In this document: piece by piece, positions 8,075 to 16,341 of the stretch
Position numbering within the stretch: the first letter of the stretch is position 1
How the letters are laid out: each line of letters starts with the position of its first letter
Source: JAXMAZ01 sp046350115
Lineage (GTDB): Bacteria > Planctomycetota > Planctomycetia > Gemmatales > Gemmataceae
Length of the DNA: 64,000 nucleotides
Reading direction: 5' to 3'
Assembly (NCBI GenBank): GCA_046350115.1
Contig: JAXMAZ010000002.1
Location: 434,001 to 498,000 of the forward strand
Position numbers and translations under genes: made by a program
Notes under the pieces: model-generated
The model's database searches: none
Seen by the model: the letters and a program-made list of their open reading frames with translations, nothing else
Told to the model about the DNA's origin: nothing

Positions 8075-9205
8075 ATGAGTGATCCGCACACCCTGGCCCG
8101 CTGGCGGCTGGTCCTCGGCAAGCAGGCCGAGGAGCACGGCATCGGCTGCGGCGGCGACGAGCAGGCCGAGCGGGTGGAGCAGCTCGTCGGCTTCCTGTTC
8201 GAGCCGGGCGGGCAGCCCCGTGGCGGACGATCCTCCAGTGATCGGCAGGGCGGCCGGGGCGGGTCGCAGCTCACCGTCCCGGACTGGGTGGACGCGGTGA
8301 ACGAACTGTTCCCGCACCAGTCCAAGGAGGTGATGCAGAAGGAACTCGTTCGCCGCCGGGGGATCGCCGACCTGATGGAGAAGCCGGAGCTGCTGGAGAA
8401 GATCGAGCCGAACCTGGAGCTGGTGAAAACGCTCCTCACCCACCGCGAGCTGATGAACCCGAAGACGCGGATTCTCGCCCGCAAGATCATCGACCAGGTG
8501 GTGCAGCAGCTCAAGAAGACGATGCAGGTGCAGGTCGAACAGGCGATCACCGGCGCCCTGCGGAGGGACCGACACTCGCCGCGGAAGGTGTTCCGCAACC
8601 TAGACCTGAAGACCACCCTCCGCCGCAACCTGCAGAACTTCGACCGCGACTCCGGCAAGCTGCTGGTGGACCGGCTGTACTTCTACGCGGCCGAGCGGAA
8701 GAAGAAGCCGTGGCACATCATCGTGGTGGTGGACCAGTCCGGGTCGATGCTGGAGAGCGCCATCTTCTCGGCGGTGATGGCCAGCATCTTCGCCGAGCTG
8801 CCGGCGGTGCGCACGTCGCTGGTGCTGTTCGACACGCAGGTGGTGGACCTGTCCGATCAGGTCGGCCAGCCGGTGGACGTGCTGCTCAACATCAACCTCG
8901 GCGGCGGCACCGACATCACGATGGGCCTGCAGTACGCGGCCCAACTGGTCCGCCAGCCGGGGCGGACGATCGTGGTGCTCATCACCGACTTCTACGAGGG
9001 CCGGCCGGAGCACGAGCTGGTGAACCAGGTGCGGACGATGGCCGACGGCGGGGTGCGGATGATCGGGCTGGGGGCGCTCGGGTACGACGCCCGGCCGGCG
9101 TACAACAAGGCGACCGCCGGCAAGCTGCGGAAGGTCGGCATGGACATCCTGGTCAGCACCCCGGAGCAGTTGGCCGGGTGCATGGCCAAGATCATCCGCG
9201 GCTGA
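8075..9205 (+). CDS. VWA-domain protein (YehP-like)
   Basis: A 376-aa protein, about the length of YehP. The N-terminal ~200 residues are helical (MSDPHTLARWRLVLGKQAEE onward). A von Willebrand A domain follows, with a complete MIDAS metal site: DQSGS at ~220, the Thr in GGGTDIT at ~278 and the Asp in LITDFYEG at ~303. VWA proteins of this type work with MoxR ATPases, with the MIDAS ion bridging to a ligand acidic residue. The start is the ATG at 8075. The long in-frame extension upstream translates the palindromic repeat and another frame of DUF5682. It is the last gene of the cluster; the strand switches after the next repeat. Confidence 0.92.
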   Translation: MSDPHTLARWRLVLGKQAEEHGIGCGGDEQAERVEQLVGFLFEPGGQPRGGRSSSDRQGGRGGSQLTVPDWVDAVNELFPHQSKEVMQKELVRRRGIADLMEKPELLEKIEPNLELVKTLLTHRELMNPKTRILARKIIDQVVQQLKKTMQVQVEQAITGALRRDRHSPRKVFRNLDLKTTLRRNLQNFDRDSGKLLVDRLYFYAAERKKKPWHIIVVVDQSGSMLESAIFSAVMASIFAELPAVRTSLVLFDTQVVDLSDQVGQPVDVLLNINLGGGTDITMGLQYAAQLVRQPGRTIVVLITDFYEGRPEHELVNQVRTMADGGVRMIGLGALGYDARPAYNKATAGKLRKVGMDILVSTPEQLAGCMAKIIRG

Positions 9206-9216
9206 GGCGGATTTCG

Positions 9217-9307
9217 TAGGGCGGTGCCGACGCTCTGGGAGTCCCGCCGGTCCTGGCAACGAGTTCGCCCCCAAGACGGCGGGCCTCGAAGACTCGGCAC
9301 CGCCCTA
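9217..9307. repeat. MITE-like palindromic element, family C (copy 2)
   Basis: A 91-bp TA-bounded inverted repeat, opening TAGGGCGGTGCCGACGCTCT and closing ACTCGGCACCGCCCTA. It matches 1409-1499 at both ends and in the inner AGACGGCGGGCCTC. It separates the VWA gene from the convergent JAMM gene and supplies that gene's TAG stop on the minus strand. Confidence 0.78.
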
Positions 9308-9709
9308 CACAACGGCCCACTCCGCTTCCGAATACCCGTCGTCGCTCAGCCACCACACCCGCACCTCGGGGTCGTCGCCGGCCAGCCCGACGATCACCCA
9401 CGCCACGCCCGGCCCGTAGGTGTTCTGCGCCAGGTCGTGCCGGCTTGGGACCGGGGCGGACGTGGGGTGGGAGTGGTAGATCGCCAGCACGTCGGTGCCG
9501 GCCGCCCGCATCGTCTTGTACGCGGCGAACACGCTCTTGGCCTCAGTGGCGAACGCGGTCGGGCTGGCCAGCTCGTTCACCAGCGGCAGGAAGTGCGTCA
9601 CCTCACCGGCGATACCGGCCAGGAACCCGCACCCCTCGGCCGGCAACGCGGCCCGGGCGTGGGCGGTCATCTGGTCGAAGACGGACCGCGGGATGAGGAG
9701 CGGGGACAT
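9305..9709 (-). CDS. JAMM/MPN+ family metalloprotease (Mov34-like)
   Basis: A 134-aa single-domain MPN+ protein. It has the JAMM zinc motif: the Glu in AEGCGFLAG at ~23, then HSHPTSAPVPSRHD at ~80-93 (H-x-H-x10-D). Bacterial stand-alone JAMM proteins cleave isopeptide or C-terminal extensions from ubiquitin-like sulfur carriers, or related small proteins. No MoaD/ThiS partner is seen here, so the substrate is unknown. I chose the ATG at 9709 (MSPLLIPRSVF); upstream in-frame sequence is repeat DNA. The stop codon lies inside the family C repeat, so the last residues (AEWAVV) may have been set by that insertion. Confidence 0.88.
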   Translation of the reverse strand: MSPLLIPRSVFDQMTAHARAALPAEGCGFLAGIAGEVTHFLPLVNELASPTAFATEAKSVFAAYKTMRAAGTDVLAIYHSHPTSAPVPSRHDLAQNTYGPGVAWVIVGLAGDDPEVRVWWLSDDGYSEAEWAVV

Positions 9710-9718
9710 GGGGAACAA

Positions 9719-10056
9719 CCTAACCCCCCGGCCCCCTTCCCTAAGAGGGAAGGGGGAGCTAGCGGCATGGCGGTGCGGACTGGGGCTTTGATTGCAGGCG
9801 GGGCGACGGCTCCGCAACCTAACCCCCCGGCCCCCTTCCCTAAGAGGGAAGGGGGAGCAAGCGAGACGCTCCCGCCGTCTTGTGCTTCGTCCCCTTCCCC
9901 GGATCTGCCTCGCTCTTGCTCCCCTTCCCTCTCAGGGAAGGGGACGGGGGTTAGGTTTCGGAACCGTCACCCCGCTGGTGCCCAGACCTATGTCCGGACC
10001 GTCGCCCCGCTTGCTCCCCCTTCCCTCTTAGGGAAGGGGGACGGGGGGTTAGGTTG
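9719..10056. repeat. Cluster of four family D palindromes
   Basis: Two copies in one orientation (9719-9760 and 9818-9859, CCTAACCCCCCGGCCCCCTT then CCCTAAGAGGGAAGGGGGAG) and two inverted copies (9918-9957 and 10013-10056). They are separated by GC-rich spacers that themselves recur (GGGCGACGGCTCCGCAA / CCGTCGCCCCGC). This accounts for the whole 360-bp gap between the JAMM gene and the membrane protein; no gene is visible in it. Confidence 0.78.
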
Positions 10057-10071
10057 CCTTCCGCCCGTCAG

Positions 10072-10680
10072 TCACCCCGGCGGGGCGGCCTCCGGGCCGC
10101 CGGCGGTGGCGGCCGGCTTCGGCCCCGGCCCCTTGGCCGCTTCGGCCGCCTCCTTCGAGTACAGCACCAAGAAGGTGCCGGCGGCCACCAGCACGATCCC
10201 GACCGGCAGTTGCCACGCCGGCACCGTGAACCCGAAGTGGAACGGGTCGCCCGGCTTCGGGTGCCAGATCAGGCTCATCAGGGTGTTGATGAGCGGGGCC
10301 AGGGTGAAGATGAGCGGGGCGATGTAAATCCGGTACGTCGCCGGGTCGATGCCGTCCAGCTTCGCCTGATCGACCGCCGCCTTGCTGGCGAAGATGACGC
10401 AGATGGCCCCGACCGCCCCCATCACCCCGGCCAGCCCGCTGAACACCAGCCCGTTCGCCTTCCACTCCGGCTTGATGTCGTCCCGGGTGGCCATCAGGGC
10501 GACCGGGATGAGGACGGCCAGGACGAAGTACGCCACCCCGACGCACAGGATGGACGCCAGCCGGCCGCCGAGCGGGCTGGCCTTGTTGGCCAGCTCGGTC
10601 CCGCCGTAGAAGATGATCGGGACGTAGGTGCCCCAGCTCAGCCCGGCCAGGATCACGTACCCCCACCACGGGATGTTCAT
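10072..10680 (-). CDS. Multi-pass membrane protein, possibly DMT/EamA-like
   Basis: A 202-aa protein with five clear hydrophobic helices (VILAGLSWGTYVPIIFYGG, LASILCVGVAYFVLAVLIP, NGLVFSGLAGVMGAVGAICV, YIAPLIFTLAPLINTLMSLI, LPVGIVLVAAGTFLVLYS) and a Pro/Gly/Ala-rich cytoplasmic-looking tail. The LSWGTY opening and the topology resemble half of a drug/metabolite transporter, but ten helices would be expected for a full EamA transporter. It may therefore dimerise or be an unrelated inner-membrane protein. The start MNIPWWGY at 10680 is unambiguous. No operon partner: upstream lies the secreted glucanase gene, with a ~94-bp gap. Confidence 0.75.
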   Translation of the reverse strand: MNIPWWGYVILAGLSWGTYVPIIFYGGTELANKASPLGGRLASILCVGVAYFVLAVLIPVALMATRDDIKPEWKANGLVFSGLAGVMGAVGAICVIFASKAAVDQAKLDGIDPATYRIYIAPLIFTLAPLINTLMSLIWHPKPGDPFHFGFTVPAWQLPVGIVLVAAGTFLVLYSKEAAEAAKGPGPKPAATAGGPEAAPPG

Positions 10681-10774
10681 CGGCGTCCGCCCTCAGGGTG
10701 CGGGCCGGCGGGCTGCGTCCGCCCCGCCCGGCCGTACCCCCAAGTTTACGGAACCGCCCCCCCGGTCGGCCGGC

Positions 10775-13498
10775 CTACCCGTCGACGGACACCCCGCCGG
10801 TGAATCCCGGGTCGAACGCCAGGAACGAGTACAGCGGGTCGGCCTTGCGGACGTCGTACACCGACACCCGCGGCGGGGCGCCGGCCCCGGCGGCCACCAG
10901 CACCTCGTCCCGGCCGTCCCCGTCCACGTCCCCGGTGCCGACCCGCAGCCCGCCGGCCGGCTTGGCCGCCGACACCTGCACCGTCGCCTTCACCGTCCCG
11001 GACGCGGCGTCGTACACCAACACCTTGCCGTCGCCGCCCGGCCCCGGGGAGACCACCACCTCGGCCGTCTCGTTCCCGTCCACGTCCCCGACGGCCACGT
11101 ACACCCCGCCGCGGAACGCCTGGTCGAAGGCGAAGAACCCGTACTTGACCGCCCCGGTCTTGCCGTCGAACACGTTCACGTGCGGGGCGCCGCCCGGCCC
11201 GGCCCCGGTGACGATCTCCGTCTTGCCGTCCCCGTCCACGTCCCCGGCCGCCACCGTCACCCCGCCGCGGAACGACGGGTCGTAGGCGAAGAAGTCCAGC
11301 CCGGCCTTGCCGGCCGCGTCGAACGTCCGGACCCGCGGGCCGCCGCCGGACCCGGCGGCCACCACCAGCTCGGCCTTCCCGTCCCCGTCCAGGTCGGCGG
11401 CGGCCACGTACACCCCGCCGGTGAACGTCGGCTCGAAGGCGAACAGGTCGAGCACCACCTTGCCGGTGGCCCCGTCGAACACCCGGACGTGCGGCCCGCC
11501 GCCCGGCCCGGCCCCGACCGCCAGGTCGCGGACCCCGTCCCCGGTGAAGTCGGCGGCGGACACCCGCACCCCGCCGGTGAACCCCTTGTCGAAGGCGTAG
11601 AACCCGAGGCCCGGCTCCCCGGTCCGGGCGTCGATCAGGACGACGTGCGGGCCGCCCCCGGTGTCCGCCCCGGCGGCCACCGTCGGCACCCCCGGGGCGG
11701 TCGAGATCCACCGGCCGAGGGTGGTCGTGATCTGGGTCTGGGCGAGCAGGTCCAGGCTCGGGTTCTGGCCCCCCTGGTCGTCGTACGCCAGGACGTAGGC
11801 CTTGCGGTCGATGAAGATGTCCTTGCCGCCGATCTGGTAGGTGTGCAGGAAGGCGGCGAACAGGTTGGCCGGCTCCCCGGCCGGGTAGTAGTGGTCCGGG
11901 TTCGTCCAGTCGGCGGTGGTCGAGTACTTGATCGCCACCCCCCGGTTCAGGGCGACCACCACCTGGTTGCCCAGGTCGGCCATGACGGCGACGGCGTTCG
12001 GCACCGCCGGGATGACCCCGGCCGGCTGCCGGCCGGCGTCGGTGAACACCCCGTCGTTCGAGAACACCATCTGCCCGGCCGTCTCCTTCCCCTGGACGTC
12101 GTTGAACCACTTCGGGGCCGGCGGCCGGCCGGCGTGGCCGTTGGTCGAGAAGAACGGCTCGAACAGGTTGAACGCGTTCCCGGCCGGGTCCTTGAACTGA
12201 AGCACCCGGTAGGCGTGGTCCTGGCCGTCCGACCCGGGGGCGGTGACGGTGGCCGGGGTGCCGGTGTACACCGTCCCCCCCAGGCTGGTCAGCTTGTGCG
12301 AGGTGGACGGCGACTCGAACAGGGTGGTGATGGCGGCGTCGAACGCGGTGTGCAGGGTGGACGCCGGGTGGTCCGGCAGGTACGCCTTCGGGTTCGACAG
12401 CCGCAGCGGCGGCCCGTCCCCGGTCGCCGGGGTGACCAGCTCCCGGTACGCCGGCCCGTCCGTGTACCCGGCCAGGAAGTCGGCGAACCCGGAGATGATC
12501 GCCGCCCGGGTGATGGCCGGGGTGTTCGTCTGCACCCCGACCGACGTGACCACGTTCTTCCCGTCGATGTTCGCGTTCCCGGTGAGCGTCACCGGCAGCC
12601 CGAACTGGTCGATCTGGGAGGTGTTGATGTTCAGCTTGGGGAGCGGGCGGCGGCCCTGGAAGGTCGGGTCGTCCCCTAACGAATCCAGGGTGAACTCGAT
12701 CATGTCCCAGTAGATCGGGGCGGCGTACGTCAGGGCGGCCACCCCGAGGTGGCCGCTGGCGTCGGCCACCACCGGCAGCTGCGGGGCGGCCCCCACCCCG
12801 AACACGAACCGGGCCGAGTTGGTCGGCATGTACGGCAGGTGGACGGTGGCCGTGTGCGAGGTCGGGTCGAACGCCAGCTTGTACGTTGGCAGGTTCGCCC
12901 CCTGGCCCAGCTTGCTCACCGGGGCGTACGCCCCGGTCGCCCCGCCGGCGGCCGCGTCCCAGTAGTAGAAGGACGGGATCAGCGGGTCGCCGCTGCCGAT
13001 GCTCGACCAGTACATGCCGACGTACACGTCGTTCGTCGGGATGGTCCCGGGGCCGAGGCCGATCGCGTTGCTGAAGTCGAACTGGTAGGTGGCGGTGGTC
13101 GCCTGGAAGGCGGACGAGTGGTTGTCCAGTATCGCCCCCGTGGCGTCCCGGGCGCCGGTTTTGAATGGGTCGGACGTGTCCACCGTCAGCCCGGTGAACG
13201 AGGTGGCCGTCTTCCCCGTGTAGGTGACGGTGGCCACCCCGTTGGACGTCTGGACGAACAGCGAGCCGGTGGCCGGGAAGTCGGCCGTGGTCGTGTTGTC
13301 CACCAGGTCCAGGGTGGTCACCGTGCTGATCGTCTGCCCGGCGGCGGTCGGCTTGAGCACGGCGGCGGCCGGGACGGCCGGGTTGGCCGGCACGTCCCGC
13401 GACTCCAGCGGCTCGAGCCGCAGTCGGCTCCCGGCGGCCGGGGTGGAACGGGACGAGCGGCCGGCCGACCGCAGCCGGCGGGGGGAGATGGGCGACAT
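10775..13498 (-). CDS. Secreted GH64-like beta-1,3-glucanase with FG-GAP repeats
   Basis: A 907-aa protein. It has no classical signal peptide but carries the LEPLESRDVP motif at ~28-38, shared by the other giant exported proteins here. Residues ~50-330 resemble GH64 laminaripentaose-producing beta-1,3-glucanases. They include WDMIEFTLD and NINTSQIDQFGLPVTL, which match the GH64 signatures DxxEFT and SxxDxxGLP that carry the catalytic Glu and Asp. Residues ~600-907 are six or so FG-GAP/VCBS repeats (AGPGGGPHVRVFDG, DVDGDGKTEIV) that bind calcium and form a propeller or stalk. GH64 enzymes release oligosaccharides from beta-1,3-glucan. I chose the ATG at 13498; an upstream ATG at 13558 adds 20 residues without this pattern. 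Confidence 0.75.
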   Translation of the reverse strand: MSPISPRRLRSAGRSSRSTPAAGSRLRLEPLESRDVPANPAVPAAAVLKPTAAGQTISTVTTLDLVDNTTTADFPATGSLFVQTSNGVATVTYTGKTATSFTGLTVDTSDPFKTGARDATGAILDNHSSAFQATTATYQFDFSNAIGLGPGTIPTNDVYVGMYWSSIGSGDPLIPSFYYWDAAAGGATGAYAPVSKLGQGANLPTYKLAFDPTSHTATVHLPYMPTNSARFVFGVGAAPQLPVVADASGHLGVAALTYAAPIYWDMIEFTLDSLGDDPTFQGRRPLPKLNINTSQIDQFGLPVTLTGNANIDGKNVVTSVGVQTNTPAITRAAIISGFADFLAGYTDGPAYRELVTPATGDGPPLRLSNPKAYLPDHPASTLHTAFDAAITTLFESPSTSHKLTSLGGTVYTGTPATVTAPGSDGQDHAYRVLQFKDPAGNAFNLFEPFFSTNGHAGRPPAPKWFNDVQGKETAGQMVFSNDGVFTDAGRQPAGVIPAVPNAVAVMADLGNQVVVALNRGVAIKYSTTADWTNPDHYYPAGEPANLFAAFLHTYQIGGKDIFIDRKAYVLAYDDQGGQNPSLDLLAQTQITTTLGRWISTAPGVPTVAAGADTGGGPHVVLIDARTGEPGLGFYAFDKGFTGGVRVSAADFTGDGVRDLAVGAGPGGGPHVRVFDGATGKVVLDLFAFEPTFTGGVYVAAADLDGDGKAELVVAAGSGGGPRVRTFDAAGKAGLDFFAYDPSFRGGVTVAAGDVDGDGKTEIVTGAGPGGAPHVNVFDGKTGAVKYGFFAFDQAFRGGVYVAVGDVDGNETAEVVVSPGPGGDGKVLVYDAASGTVKATVQVSAAKPAGGLRVGTGDVDGDGRDEVLVAAGAGAPPRVSVYDVRKADPLYSFLAFDPGFTGGVSVDG

Positions 13499-13602
13499 GG
13501 GCGGTTTCTCGACGCGGTTGAAAGCCCCGATCCTACCAGGGGGGCGGCTCGTTCGCAAGTTGACGGGACCGTCGGCCGTGTCTCAGGTTGCGCTGGTTTT
13601 GC

Positions 13603-13631
13603 ACCCCCTCCCCGAAACGGAGAGGGGGAGC
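13603..13631. repeat. Family D palindrome, single unit
   Basis: CCCCCTCCCCGAAACGGAGA followed by GGGGGAGC, a short hairpin in the gap upstream of the glucanase gene. The rest of the 13499-13801 gap shows no gene. Confidence 0.6.
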
Positions 13632-13801
13632 GAAGGCACCAAATCGGCAAACTCAGACACCGCCGGACCGTTCCGAACTCCCCCGGGCTGTCACCCAGAC
13701 GGCACGCACGGCCCGGCCGGCACGGCAGGAGGCGGCCTCGAAAACGCCGCGGCCGGCCCGGGGCGCCCGGGCCGGCCACCATCGTTTGCGATCGGCAGTC
13801 T

Positions 13802-15880
13802 TCACCACCGGACGGAGAAGTCGAGGGCGTCCCCGCCGGGCATGTCCACGTACACCCCGTGGTTGTCGAACGCCACCCCAAGGGTCGTCCCGAACTTGGC
13901 CCCGAACAGGCAGATGTCCGCCTCCACCGACCCGCTGCCGCTGACCGAGATGGCCCCTGTGGACGTGTTCACCGAGAACCGCAGGTCGGCGTCGATGTCC
14001 ACGCTGGCCCCCAGGAACCGCATGTCCCCGACGGTCAGGTCGAAGTGGTAGTTGGCCCCCAGGCTGACCAGATCCCCGTCCTTGCGGAACTCCACCCCGA
14101 ACGACTGGTGGACCGACCCCAGGCTCAGCCCGCCGATGTCCAGATCGACGCTGATCCCGGTGGACAGGGCGGCCAGCCGGAAGTCCCCGCGGGTGTCGAA
14201 CCGGCCCTGGAAGTCGAACCCGGCCCCGGCGAAGAACCCGGCGAACTTGGTCCCCTCGAACGGGTTGGCCGACTTGGCCCGGAACGCCGCCTCCCCCGGG
14301 TGGCCGTTCTGCGGCGGGGTCCAGTACACGCTCCCCCGGCCCATCGGCAGGCTCAGGTCGAACGACTTGCTGATCGGCAGGCTGGCGTCCACCTGGCCGT
14401 TGAACCCGAGCTTGATGTCGTTCACCGCGTCCACCAGGGCGCCCAGCCCGGCCTTGCCGCGGGCGATCTGGCCCATCCGCTCCGGGGTCAGCCCGGCCCA
14501 CGCCCCGTCGTCGTTGGCGTCCAGGTCCATGATCAGGTCGCCGGTCAGGGTGACCGGCAGGCTGGCCAGCGGGCCGGACGCGTGCAGGTACAGGTTGCCG
14601 GCGATCTGCGGGTTCCCCCGGTCGTCCGGGGTGTACGTCGGCAGGTACGGGATCTCGCCGTCCTGGGACCAGCCGAACCCGATCTCGGCCGCCGGCGTGG
14701 ACAGCTTGACCATGCCGCCGATGTCGGTCGGGTCGATCGCCACCGACACCCCCCACCCGTTCCCCGGGGTCGGGATGCTCGGGCTGAGGTCGCCGACCGA
14801 CACCCCGACGGACGGGCTGGCGATCGCGTACAGGTACGGCACGGCCGGGGCGACCGGCAGGTCCAGGCTGTCGAGGCCGGCCCCCAGCTTGATGCCGCCG
14901 CCTAGGGCCGGCAGGGTGACGCTCATCCCGGTCTTCGACTCGATCCCGTCCACCAGCCCGCCGAAGAAGTCGGCGTTGTCCAGCCGCAGGTTGGACACGA
15001 CCGGGCCGGCCTTGGTGGTCGCCCCGCCGACCGAGTACCCGACCTTGACCGACCGAAAAGCGGCGGCCGGGAGCGGTATCTCGCCGTGCCCGGTGTCCAG
15101 CCGGACGACGGTCCCGACGGCCTTGTACTCGGTCGCCCGGGCGCTCGGTAAGTCGGTCGCGGTCCAGGCGTCGGCCCGCAGCTCGAACCCGGCCCCGCTC
15201 GGCCCGTACAGTTGCAGCCGGGTCGGGTCGGCCGGGTTCGGCCGGGCGAACAGCTCGTCCCCGGGGGCGGTCAGCTCGCCGTAGCTCAGCCGGCCGGTCA
15301 CCAGCCCGGTGGTGGCGTCGTCCCCGAACCCGTTGTCCAGGAAGTACCCGCGGTAGCCGTTGCGGTTGAGCAGGTCGTTCCCGAACGACCCCATGAACCG
15401 GTCGGTCCCCGGGCTGCCGACGAACACGTCGTCCCCCATCGACCCGAACAGGGTGTCGTTCCCGGCCCCGCCGTTGATGGAGGTGAGCCGCTCGCCGTTG
15501 AGCAGGAACCCGTTGAACACGTCGTTCCCGGCCCCGCCGTCGAACGTGATGCCGTTCACCTGCGACTTGGGCACGTTGGAGATCGTGGCGAACTTGGCCG
15601 TCGGGGAGGTGCGGGCCAGGACGGACACGGCCGGCACGACGGTCGCGGTCGGCACCCCGTTGACGGTGGACACCTGGATGGCCGTCCCGTCCATCAGCAT
15701 CACGTCGTCGTTGGCCGCGTCGCCGACGAAGGCCAGCACCCCGGTCGGGGAGACGGTGGCGGTGACGGCCGGTAGCCGACGGTCGTCCAGGGGGCTCAGT
15801 TCCAGCCGGGCGTTGCGGCGGGCCGGGGTGCGGGCGGCGGACTTGCGGGCCGGGAACAGGGAGCGGAGCAGCGTGGACAT
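13802..15880 (-). CDS. RTX-type calcium-binding exported protein
   Basis: A 692-aa protein. The start is the ATG at 15880, seven bases after a perfect GGAGGT on the minus strand. The N-terminus is basic and carries LSPLDDRRLP at ~28-37, the local version of the LxPLEDR motif. Residues ~125-185 hold degenerate RTX nonapeptides (GGAGNDVFNG, GGAGNDTLFGSMGDDVFVG) that bind calcium. The remaining ~500 residues are beta-rich, with no recognised enzyme motif: repeated FxxGLxxxGxxF-like strands, and DFQGRFDTRGDFRLAALSTG near the end. It is probably a surface or extracellular structural protein; a lipid- or polysaccharide-binding role would be guesswork. It has its own transcription unit, behind the GH64 gene. 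Confidence 0.75.
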   Translation of the reverse strand: MSTLLRSLFPARKSAARTPARRNARLELSPLDDRRLPAVTATVSPTGVLAFVGDAANDDVMLMDGTAIQVSTVNGVPTATVVPAVSVLARTSPTAKFATISNVPKSQVNGITFDGGAGNDVFNGFLLNGERLTSINGGAGNDTLFGSMGDDVFVGSPGTDRFMGSFGNDLLNRNGYRGYFLDNGFGDDATTGLVTGRLSYGELTAPGDELFARPNPADPTRLQLYGPSGAGFELRADAWTATDLPSARATEYKAVGTVVRLDTGHGEIPLPAAAFRSVKVGYSVGGATTKAGPVVSNLRLDNADFFGGLVDGIESKTGMSVTLPALGGGIKLGAGLDSLDLPVAPAVPYLYAIASPSVGVSVGDLSPSIPTPGNGWGVSVAIDPTDIGGMVKLSTPAAEIGFGWSQDGEIPYLPTYTPDDRGNPQIAGNLYLHASGPLASLPVTLTGDLIMDLDANDDGAWAGLTPERMGQIARGKAGLGALVDAVNDIKLGFNGQVDASLPISKSFDLSLPMGRGSVYWTPPQNGHPGEAAFRAKSANPFEGTKFAGFFAGAGFDFQGRFDTRGDFRLAALSTGISVDLDIGGLSLGSVHQSFGVEFRKDGDLVSLGANYHFDLTVGDMRFLGASVDIDADLRFSVNTSTGAISVSGSGSVEADICLFGAKFGTTLGVAFDNHGVYVDMPGGDALDFSVRW

Positions 15881-16055
15881 GGCGCGGACCTCCTCCGGGT
15901 GCGGCGGGCGACCCGCGGCACGGTGTGTGAACCGGGCTGGTTCAGGGGTTGGGTGTGCCCGCCGGAGGGGCCGGCGGCGTGTTGTCACCCGACGCCCCCA
16001 CAGATGCGCGGGGCGTGACAGGAAAAATTGAGACGGGCCGGCTACAGCGCCGGCC

Positions 16056-16201
16056 CCTCGTTCCACGCTCTGCGTGGGAACGCACGGGGGCGACGCTCCG
16101 CGTCGCGGGCTGCCTGCCCGGGGACGCGGCCTCCCCTGGGGTGCAGGCCGCGACGCGGAGCGTCGCCCCCGTGCGTTCCCACGCAGAGCGTGGGAACGAG
16201 G
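16056..16201. repeat. Palindromic repeat family A, 54-bp arms
   Basis: Left arm 16056-16109 (starting CCTCGTTCCACGCTCTGCGT) pairs almost perfectly with right arm 16148-16201 (ending CGCAGAGCGTGGGAACGAGG). Both contain the nested GACGCTCCGCGTC unit. The left arm lacks one C of the CCC. Confidence 0.8.
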
Positions 16202-16243
16202 AGGGAGAGGAAAAATGTAGCGAGGCTAATCCTTGAATGTCCG

Positions 16244-16316
16244 GGCGAGCCGGGGGCGTAAGCCCCCGGGTGAAGTCGCAGGCGGTTCACCCGGGGGCTT
16301 ACGCCCCCGGCTCGCC
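16244..16316. repeat. Perfect 31-bp inverted repeat, family E
   Basis: Arms 16244-16274 and 16286-16316 are exact reverse complements around an 11-base loop. Each arm contains its own palindrome (CCGGGGGCGTAAGCCCCCGG), so several hairpins are possible. It lies between the RTX gene upstream region and the 3' end of the sigma factor gene and may act as a transcription terminator for it. Confidence 0.85.
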
Positions 16317-16341
16317 AACACTTCGACGGCGCAACGGTCAA

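Noticed and set aside
9719..10056. CRISPR-like array from the repeated CCTAACCCCCCGGCCCCCTT units
   Set aside because: Copies are in both orientations, few, and separated by spacers that repeat each other; no cas genes nearby. These are intergenic palindromes.
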